This document shows positions 56,811 to 64,000 of a stretch of DNA of 64,000 nt, piece by piece (the stretch's first letter is position 1; every line of letters begins with the position of its first letter). Below the pieces are notes generated by a model, which worked only from the letters and a program-made list of their open reading frames with translations, did no database searches and was not told the DNA's origin. The stretch is from Athripsodes cinereus (Eukaryota; Arthropoda; Insecta; Trichoptera; Leptoceridae). Made by a program: the position numbers and the translations under genes. The stretch spans positions 12,209,572-12,273,571 of the forward strand of contig OX388325.1 in assembly GCA_947579605.1 (NCBI GenBank). The letters run 5' to 3'.

Positions 56811-59800
56811 TCAATCGTCCCAATCTGTGTCGCCCCAACCATCATTACCTGCTTTTGTTTCGTCATTGTCTACAGGAACGAAATTCAATTTAGAACTAAT
56901 TTCATTGTCTACATTCAAATTTGAAAAAGCCTTTTCATTCTTTTGTTCTATAGTAAAAATACTAGCTTTTTCAATAACAGGTTCCATATCTAAAAAGAAA
57001 TCAAATTCGTCTTTATTCGCCGCCCCGCTTAGGGATGACGTGGAACCATTTTTCGTAACTGTAAACTTTTGATTTTTAATATCCAATTCTGATATATCTG
57101 TCAATTTTCTGGTTTTGGCATCCAAGGCTGCCTTTTGTAAATATAACCTATCAGTACTATTACTATGACTCTTATTTTGTAAACTATTATCTTCTAAATC
57201 TGTGTGAACAGTAGAATCACTTAAACCACCGCTAACATCATTTGAAATGTGTGTATCTAAACTCATTACATCAGAATGATTATTTACATTATTAGTATCT
57301 TCTGTATCCCAATCGCTCCAATTATCATCTTCTACATTTTGCGCGTCGTTCAATTTATTACCATTACTACTATTCAAAACAATCTCGCTGTCAAGATCTT
57401 CACCACCGTCAGGCGAAGGGCGTTCGTGTAAGAATAACGAATGCTCCAATTCAACCGAATCTCTACTACCGAATGTCAGGTCGGAGTTTTCTGACATTAC
57501 TTTCCCATTAATTGCTGTAGTTCTTTCTACATTGCCCGTGGCTAAATTTGATACAAAAGTTTTTTCGTTCGCATCCTCTTCAATTTTATCCAATATGGTT
57601 GGTCGTTTTTGTTTAGTTTTTTGAGGTACCGCTTCAGTTTTGATTCTGGAGTGAGTCAGCGGACGTCCGTCAGCGAAAAGTTTGGATCTTTTGCCACCTA
57701 TAACGGCTGCCGCACCAAGAATTGGGACGAGTTCAGCCAGGCAGTAAAGTGTCATCGATACGAGGTTATCACTTGTATCTTTTATGCCCAGTAGAAGCTG
57801 TAACAAAATAATAATGAACACATTACAGTAGTAGAAACAAATTAATAAACACATTACAGTAGTAGAAACAAATTAATAAACACATTACAGCAGTAGAAAC
57901 AAATTAATAAACACATTACAGCAGTAGAAACAAATTAATAAACACATTACAGTAGTAGAAACAAATTTATCCTTTTAATGATTCATCACTAACAGCCAAT
58001 CTCACAAATAAGGAATAATTACTATTATAATTGTAAGATTCCACTAAGTGACATCATGTCATGTTGTCATACACCAGGGGTCATGTTGTGAGTAACATTT
58101 CGTTTGTAGAATTGAAAGAATAGTAGTAAAAAGTGTTCTTTCAATGTTAAGTTAAAAAAAAAAAATTGTAGATTTTTTTTAAAAAGATAAATCCTTATAC
58201 ACCTTTCACATAAAGCTACTAAAAGCTTGTGTCGCAAAAGGGGAGTTTGCCGGTATCTGGTATCGAACCGCGGACCCCTTGTACTGACGAACTCGAAATT
58301 GAAAGAACACTTTTTTTTAATGAACAAATTTACCACAAAAAAAAAACGTAAATTAAATTAAATTGGTAATAAATACACAAATTAGTATTGGAAACTAGAA
58401 AAAAACATCTCTGGCATTTTAGACAGAAATTTATTTTTTGTTAGGCAGTGAACGTGTTAAGATGAAACATACATACCTCTGGTAGAACGTGAGTAGTCAG
58501 ATCTTCTTTGGTAAATGTGGACGAATATCCTTGGAAATATTTTAACAATAACAGACGAACCTGAAACAGAAACAATGTAATAATGAAAATAAGGAAAAAT
58601 CAACAGTTCATCCAATTTTTTTAAGTATGCGTAAGAGGGACACCCGGGCCGATGGAACCCTTGTGGACGGAAGAACAGTGTTCTTTTTGACCAACTATCA
58701 TTCTGGGCATTCTCAGAACACGACCCAACCAGGACCATCGACTTTCTTTTATCACAGAAAATACAGATCTCCGCTGGGTGCATCGGTGCACAACATCATT
58801 TGTGACATGTTCATACCATTTGACATCCAAAGTCCTTCTACAACACTTGTTTTTGAAACTTAGTATCTTCCCCTCTTGAGCCTTGATTATGTACCAAGAC
58901 TCACAGCCATATAGAAGGATTGGGATGATGCACGCACTGGACAGGTGACATTTTGACTTTCTTTTATCACAGAGAATACCGATCTCCGCTGGGTGTATCG
59001 GCGCACAGCATCACTTGTGACATGTTCATACCATTTGACATCCAAAATCCTTCTAAGACACTTGTTTTTGAAACTTAGTATCTTCCGCTCTTGAGCCTTG
59101 GTTATGTGCCAAGCTTCGCAGCCATATAGAAGGATTGGGATGATACACCCATTGGACAGGCGACATTTTGTCTTGATGCTGAGTCCAGCAGCCCTAGACA
59201 AATGAACTTTTTGACAATGTACCATAACATTATATGTACATTGTCAAAAAGTTTGTTTGAAGTTGATCGCCAAATGCAATTTGTTTTCACATAACACCGC
59301 TCTTATGTATAACAATGACATCAGGTCGTGGGAAAAGGTGACGCAATTGACATAGAGCCGCTCTGAATGGATGAGGCTGGTTTCTGCCCTGTGCTCCTGA
59401 GAGGAGCGTTGAGGTCGATGATGATGATGCGTAAGAATTTTGTGTAATTACCTGTATATCTCTAACTCGGAACATTTTGAGTAGATGTGGAGTGATGTAG
59501 CTTACAAAAACTCTTCTTGTAAAGAGACCAGTGTCACTCGTTTCTCCATCTGAAAAAAAAAAAAATAGAAAAATATCTTGAGGGGTATGTTGTCTATGAC
59601 AACGACATCAAAGCGCTAGGAATGTCGTGGGAAGTGGTGACTCAATTATCACAGAGACACTCTGAATGAAGGAGGCTGATTATTATGCCCTGTGCTCCTG
59701 AAATAAGTGTTGAAAGAGTGCGAAAATTACGAGTGTTTTTTATTTTAATTTACACTTTTACACGACAGATCCTTTTATCTGTTAAATTTAAAAATAAAAT

Positions 59801-61138
59801 AAAAACAACAATAACAATTTGACAGACGAAGATAAAATTACAGTTTGTAGCAGCATGCACATATAAATTGATGAAATTAAATGTTGCAGGTATTTTGCTT
59901 ATTTCTATACTTGTGAGAGATGCTTTGATGCTATAGATAGATAGACTTATGATACATACCTTGCTTAGGAACCAGCACATGTGGTAACAATTTTTCTCTA
60001 GCTGTTGCGTCTAAAAGCACTAATCTAGACAGCAAAGGACCGCTCAATTGTCTAGCAACAATCTCTTCATTGAATCCTTTCAATTTCTCCAACAGATCAT
60101 TGAAAAAGACAGATTTCTCTTTCTCTGTTTTGACAGGCAAAGATACAAAGAACTTATGTATTGATATAAAGTCGTGATTGAAGAAATCGTGTTTTAAGAT
60201 TGTTGAAAAGTTGGGACGCTGACTTGCTATAGGATTCTTCAGTTCCTTCTGACAGTAATTCTTGAAGTCTTGCCAGTACGGCAAATCATCTGTAACAAAG
60301 AAATCATGTAAAATTGTGTAAATTCTTTTAATTTTCAATCTCAAGAGGTCTGCCAACATCTCAGCAAAGACTTAAACATATTTTATCACTCCCTAGAATG
60401 CTCCATTCCACATCTTCTCTCTACTATTTAAAAGAAAAATTTGAATATTTAGCGAGTCATGGCCTACCATTGCGATCCAATAATGAGCGTCTTATGGCAA
60501 TACACTTGTGAAGAATGATTAAAGTAAATATAGGACATATTGGCCTTATACTTAATAAAATTTGAATATTTAGCGAGTCATGGCCTACCATTGCGATCCA
60601 ATAATGAGCGTCTTATGGCAATACACTTGTGAAGAATGATTAAAGTAAATATAGGACATATTGGCCTTATACTTAATAAAATTTGAATATTTAGCGAGTC
60701 ATGGCCTACCATTGCGATCCAATAATGAGCGTCTTATGGCAATACACTTGTGAAGAATGATTAAAGTAAATATAGGACATATTGGCCTTATACTTAATAA
60801 AATTTGAATATTTAGTGAGTCATGGCCTACCATTGTGATCCAATAATGAGCGTCTTATGGCAATACACTTGTGAAGAATGATTAAAGTAAATATAGGACA
60901 TATTGGCCTTATAATTAATAAATTTTCTGAACCTACTTTTGTACGGAAAACTAATTTTGACAGTTGGAGCCTAAAACATCAGGCGACGTCACACTTTACG
61001 TATACGTATGGAGAAAAAATATCCTTACCAATATTCCGTCCTTTGAACACTTCTTCAACCAGTTGAGCGAAGGCATACTGATCTGCAGTTATGAAGCTAT
61101 CTCCCAACTCCTCATTGGGATCTAAAGCTTTGGTATAT
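56811..61138 (-). CDS. SCYL3: SCYL3 / PACE-1 pseudokinase, 3' five exons (5' end outside window)
   Basis: Exons 61138-61029, 60289-59960, 59549-59452, 58560-58477 and 57797-56811, all with AG/GT ends and matching phases (535 residues). The first visible exon is the end of the kinase-like C-lobe (SFITADQYAFAQLVEEVF). HEAT-like repeats follow: ASQRPNFSTILKHDFFNHDF, SGPLLSRLVLLDATAREKLL, PHLLKMFRVRDIQ, VRLLLLKYFQGYSSTF, LLLGIKDTSDNLVSMTLYCL, VIGGKRSKLF. DFFNHDF and GIKDTSDNLV ... VIGGKRSKLF match SCYL3 better than SCYL1 or SCYL2. The remaining 270 residues are acidic and disordered with NWSDWDTEDT and GWGDTDWDD, a Trp/Asp motif typical of SCYL tails. SCYL3 is a catalytically dead kinase on Golgi and ezrin-rich membranes. 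The kinase-like domain's upstream exons lie beyond 61138, probably outside the window. The frame continues past the TGA (separate entry). Confidence 0.9.
57819..57966. repeat. 31-bp tandem repeat, five copies
   Basis: CACATTACAG starts at 57819, 57850, 57881, 57912 and 57943; the rest of the unit is TAGTAGAAACAAATTAATAAA. It sits in the SCYL3 intron from 19 bp upstream of the last exon's acceptor, so the branch-point region is inside the repeat. Confidence 0.9.
58185..58295 (-). mobile_element. SINE family 2 fragment in SCYL3 intron
   Basis: CACCTTTCACA, AAAAGCTTGTGTCG, GGGGAGTTTGCCGG, TATCGAACCGCGGACCCCTTG match the complement of the family's B-box half; the A-box half is missing. Confidence 0.65.
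58610..59225 (-). pseudogene. RTE-like LINE C-terminal fragments, partly duplicated
   Basis: The minus strand encodes CIIPILLYGCEAWHITKAQE, RKILSFKNKCLRRILDVKWY, EHVTSDAVRRYTQRRS, and a second, more worn copy of DVKWYEHVTNDVVHRCTQRRSVFS then SWLGRVLRMP. ILLYGCEAW ... FxxKCLRRIL ... WxGRVLRM is an RTE-type RT C-terminus. Located in the SCYL3 intron on the same strand as the gene. Confidence 0.75.
59280..59430. repeat. dispersed repeat block (CTGCCCTGTGCTCCTGA)
   Basis: ACAATGACATCAGGTCGTGG ... GGATGAGGCTGGTTTCTGCC recurs at 59600-59715, 31780-31860 and inverted at 33785-33845. Probably the 3' tail of an RTE-like LINE. Confidence 0.55.
60443..60926. repeat. 121-bp tandem repeat, four copies, in SCYL3 intron
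   Basis: GAATATTTAG starts at 60443, 60564, 60685 and 60806. Units are nearly identical apart from a few point changes. On the plus strand the first unit reads protein-like (FEYLASHGLPLRSNNERLMA), joined upstream to MLHSTSSLYYLKEK, so the repeat probably arose from a fragment of a transposon ORF. 121 is not a multiple of three, so the frame is lost between units. Confidence 0.9.
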
Positions 61139-62385
61139 CTGCAAGATAAATAAAAAGACATATATTATTAATATTCTATATTTTCAAGTGCAACTTTGTG
61201 GAAACGCATTGTCACACTCATATAAATAAAACAACGGTACGGTTCGTTTCCGTTATCTCAAGTGTGATTCTTTACGGTGCCGGCTGAGTGACTCTTAATC
61301 CACAGGGTGTGGTTGTTCGGTGCCCCTTTTGTGTTGGTGCATGCCCTGTGCGCTGTGAAGAGTTTGGAGGGAACAAATAAAGAACAGAAATATGCGGTTA
61401 TGTACAGGTCTATTTTAAACTGTGATTACTAAATTATGTACAATCAATACAATGGCAATTTACTACTATTACAATACAAAGTTGATTGGCGTCTGAGAGA
61501 AAGCACCCCTATGTAGGTTTTCAATAAGAACGAGATAGGTTAAGTAACAAAAGGTAATGCAGTATAACGATGAAGTTCCTGGACTCCAGGCGAAGGCCTG
61601 GTAAAGGGTTCCCAAAGGGTTATGCGCTGAGGTCCATATGATCGATAGTGTAGATTGGACAATTATTTAAAGAGGCCTCCTCTTAGTCTCAGCAACAGGA
61701 GAACTGGGGGTTTATATGAGGCAAGTTACGTATTTACCCAACTTCCAGCAGTCAGCATGGTGGACAAACCTTGCCGATGGTTATCAATGAACTTGACCAC
61801 GCCCTAAGCACTTCTCGTATTACTGTAAGTGTTCAAGAGGTCAGAGATGGTTGTCCTCAAGGAGGTCTGGATCAGGGCACTCAATTAGACACTTATGGCT
61901 TCCTTACCAGCCATTTTACACTAGGAGTCTAACTTTTCAGAATATTAATTATCAGAGAACACGGACCAAACGTGTTGTTAGCACAATGGCTGAACCGAAA
62001 GAAGAAGGAAGCGTCTGTGTCGACAGTTGAATTTGGCATTTTTTATGTTGGTGTCCCTTACTTGCTTACAGTATGGACAACTTGAACTAAATATTCTCTG
62101 GTTTACAAAATTTAGGCGGGGAATTTAAATCTTTTTTGACATTTAACCTCTATTTTCATATGTCAGATGTTTGCATCCTGACAGCATTATAAAAGATAAT
62201 ATTTAAATTAAATCAAACACTGTTTCATTCCACTATGAGATTGTTTTGATTATTACAACGTTTCCAACTACAATGTAGTCATCATATCACAATACAATAC
62301 TAAATTTAAAGGACATACAACAATTAGAAATCTAAGGAGCGGTTACTATTGGCAGGGTATCAAATATAATTTTAAAGAAAAAACT
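61139..62385. other. transposon-derived non-coding stretch
   Basis: No SCYL3 exon recognised. The part at about 61210-62060 is richer in GC than its surroundings (GGTGCCGGCTGAGTGACTC, CCAGGCGAAGGCCTGGTAAAG) and contains an RT remnant (separate entry), so it looks like an old retroelement copy. Confidence 0.4.
61779..61926 (+). pseudogene. reverse-transcriptase remnant (VRDGCPQGG box)
   Basis: The plus strand reads MVINELDHALSTSRITVSVQ, EVRDGCPQGG and then loses similarity (LDQGTQL). VRxGCPQGGVLSP is the motif-4 box of R1/Jockey-type LINE reverse transcriptases, preceded as expected by an IxxIL-like helix. The YADD box is absent. Confidence 0.55.
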
Positions 62386-62389
62386 TTAA

Positions 62390-62758
62390 CCTGCAGGTAA
62401 ATTTCCAAGAAGTGGACAAAAAATAATCACCTTTTTTTTCATTGGCAATTATAAAAATATTAGTAGTTGTACTGATACCAATGATAAAAACGTGAAAACA
62501 ACAAATTTAGAACCACTGACTTCCGTACTACGTCGTATACAGTAAGTAGGTAAGTACCTCACTTGTAAGTAAAACACGTCGGTTGTCAAGGGCAAACTAA
62601 ATAAAGAAGTACTAGCAGGTAGATACTGTACGAGTCCCGCTCGGGTTGTAGTTTTGTGTACTAATTATGTTTGTATGGACGAGCGTGTCTCGTTCTATCG
62701 CGCTACGGTACGTCTTGTAGGCCCGAGACATGCTCGTTCATGTATGTTGGTAGGGCGG
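62390..62758. mobile_element. piggyBac-like MITE (TTAA flanks), copy 2
   Basis: Shares GGTAAATTTCCAAGAAGTGG, AATAATCACC, TAAGTAGGTAAGTACCT, GAGTCCCGCTC and the right end TAGGGCGG with copy 1 (45248-45565). TTAA lies at 62386-62389 and 62759-62762. The left terminal bases are mutated (CCTGCAGG). Confidence 0.65.
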
Positions 62759-62762
62759 TTAA

Positions 62763-63089
62763 TACAGAAAATAATATTTCGTGACATATTGTATTTTGTC
62801 TCCGACATACAGAAACATTGCATGATTGTCACAATATAGAATTCAGTAATTAATAAAAATAGTGATTATATAGAAAAAATGTTTAATCTTATAATTAATG
62901 TCAAGCACTTTAGATTTCCAATCAAATGTAAAACTGAGATAAAATGAATTGATCAATTTGTTTTTTTTTTTGTAAGCGTAATGTTGTGTAGTGAGGTGTA
63001 TATATTAATTTGTAAAATACTTTATATTAATCAATAATATTTTATAAAATAATAAATAAATGAAATGAAATAAACATCTGATATAAATG
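62763..63089. other. gene-free stretch
   Basis: AT-rich, a run of T near 62961 and no element boundary recognised. Confidence 0.3.
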
Positions 63090-63228
63090 AGTTTGTCGGT
63101 AGGATTTTGGCCACATGCACAAGAGGTGCGCGGTTCGATCCCAGATGCCGGCAAACTCCTCTTTCATGACACAATCTTTCAGCTTACTGTGAAAGGTGTA
63201 TAAGGTTGTATTTGGGTTTATAACATTA
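63090..63228 (+). mobile_element. tRNA-derived SINE, family 2
   Basis: Head GTTTGTCGGTAG with a worn A box, B box GGTTCGATCCC, GATGCCGGCAAAC and GAAAGGTGTATAAGGTTGTA match the copy at 50766-50940. Confidence 0.75.
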
Positions 63229-63417
63229 ACTCTCTCTATCTTTCTCTGTGGTTTCAGTGCTGTACATCTGTTTCCAGCGAAACCCCGCATCTTACCTTCC
63301 ATTTTGCTATGTCCTGTTTGACCCACTTTAGTTCTTTGTACGTTTATGAATAAGACTGATAATTTTTTATAAGCTGTATACATAATATACTATAAAAGAA
63401 GGATGAAAGTGGCATAA

Positions 63418-64000
63418 ATGCAGTGGAAATGAGATCATTGAGAAGGATGTGTGGTAAAAGTCTGAGAGATTGTGTGCGTAACAGTGATATACGAAAGGAA
63501 TGTGGAATGAAAGTTGGTGTAATTACAAGGATGAATGTAAATAAGTTAAGATGGTTTGGGCACGTGGAAAGAATGAATGAAAACAGAATGACTAAGAAGA
63601 TTTATTTGGCTGAGAGGAATGCTGCGCGGAGACGTGGACGTCCGAGGATTTTTTTTTTTTAATGTGGTGAAACATATAATTTCCGTTTATTAAAATAATA
63701 ATATAAATTACAAAATAATAAAATAAATTACAAAATGAATACACAAGTTGATAAAAAAAAGCACAATGCATAAGAATCCATATAAAATAATACAATACAA
63801 TAAAATACGGCATAATACCAATAAAAATAACAAAACATATTATATATTATCAATTCATTTGATCAAATGATGAATGATGACAAAATTTGATTAAATGGCA
63901 AGATTGTTTAAATCAAATCCTACAGGACGGTCATGTGTTGAGCACATTGAACAGGAGAGCAGCCTGCATGAGGAATTGTATAACAGTGACGGAAGCGAAA
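63418..64000 (+). pseudogene. RTE-like LINE 3' ORF split by a poly-T insertion, runs off the window
   Basis: The first part (63418-63650) encodes MEMRSLRRMCGKSLRDCVRN, MNVNKLRWFGHVERMNENRM, RRRGRPR. The second part (about 63898-64000) encodes DQILQDGHVLSTLNR, RAACMRNCITVTEAK, which continues this family's C-terminus (compare 40750-41230 and 47578-47745). Between them, 63650-63897 starts with a T run and is AT-rich, i.e. a retroposed insertion in minus orientation. Confidence 0.75.

Noticed and set aside
56811..56813. TGA as a selenocysteine codon
   Set aside because: No SECIS-like element was evident by eye, SCYL3 is not a known selenoprotein, and silkworm lacks the machinery.
58200..61138. 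SCYL1 or SCYL2 as the identity of the minus-strand gene
   Set aside because: The DFFNHDF block, GIKDTSDNLV and VIGGKRSKLF match SCYL3/PACE-1 features and the C-terminal Arg/Lys-Leu-Asp COPI motif of SCYL1 is absent.

Overview
The window is AT-rich animal nuclear DNA with spliced genes and a very dense load of transposable elements. ZAD-type C2H2 zinc-finger genes in tandem, short GT-AG introns, tRNA-derived SINEs, RTE/Jockey/I-type LINE debris and many MITEs point to a holometabolous insect. A lepidopteran is my best guess, but I see nothing that fixes the order. No prokaryotic features are present.

Layout. 1-6 kb: gene-free, MITEs, an LTR-like leader and a decayed LINE. 6.2-10.1 kb: a minus-strand poly-zinc-finger gene (21 near-identical fingers) with a decaying finger array behind it. 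11.1-16.9 kb: a LINE with both ORFs open, abutting a MITE. 17-26 kb: repeats only, including a 15-unit, 128/129-bp satellite and a Penelope-like inverted element holding a pogo-like transposon. 26.2-38.1 kb: three tandem minus-strand paralogous ZAD + 9-finger transcription-factor genes; only the first has the intron. 39.2-44.6 kb: Rab9 on the plus strand in four exons, head-to-head with the third ZAD gene. 44.6-56 kb: gene-free repeats, including a perfect 98-bp inverted repeat carrying a hammerhead ribozyme in each arm. 56.0-61.1 kb: the 3' five exons of SCYL3/PACE-1 on the minus strand; its kinase-like N-terminus lies beyond the window. 61.2-64 kb: LINE and SINE remnants.

The host genes have unrelated jobs: DNA-binding regulators (zinc-finger genes), late endosome-to-Golgi traffic (Rab9) and a Golgi/ezrin-associated pseudokinase scaffold (SCYL3). 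No operon-like logic links them.

Most notable: the SCYL3 reading frame is closed by one TGA and then stays open in the same frame for 261 more sense codons, without an early ATG, ending in a hydrophobic membrane-anchor-like segment. This looks like programmed stop readthrough, a tiny retained intron, or a strain-specific nonsense change. Also notable: paired hammerhead ribozymes in a perfect palindrome, a zinc-finger array being homogenised and broken in 84-bp steps, intron presence/absence between tandem ZAD paralogues, and a Rab9 whose di-cysteine is not at its C-terminus.
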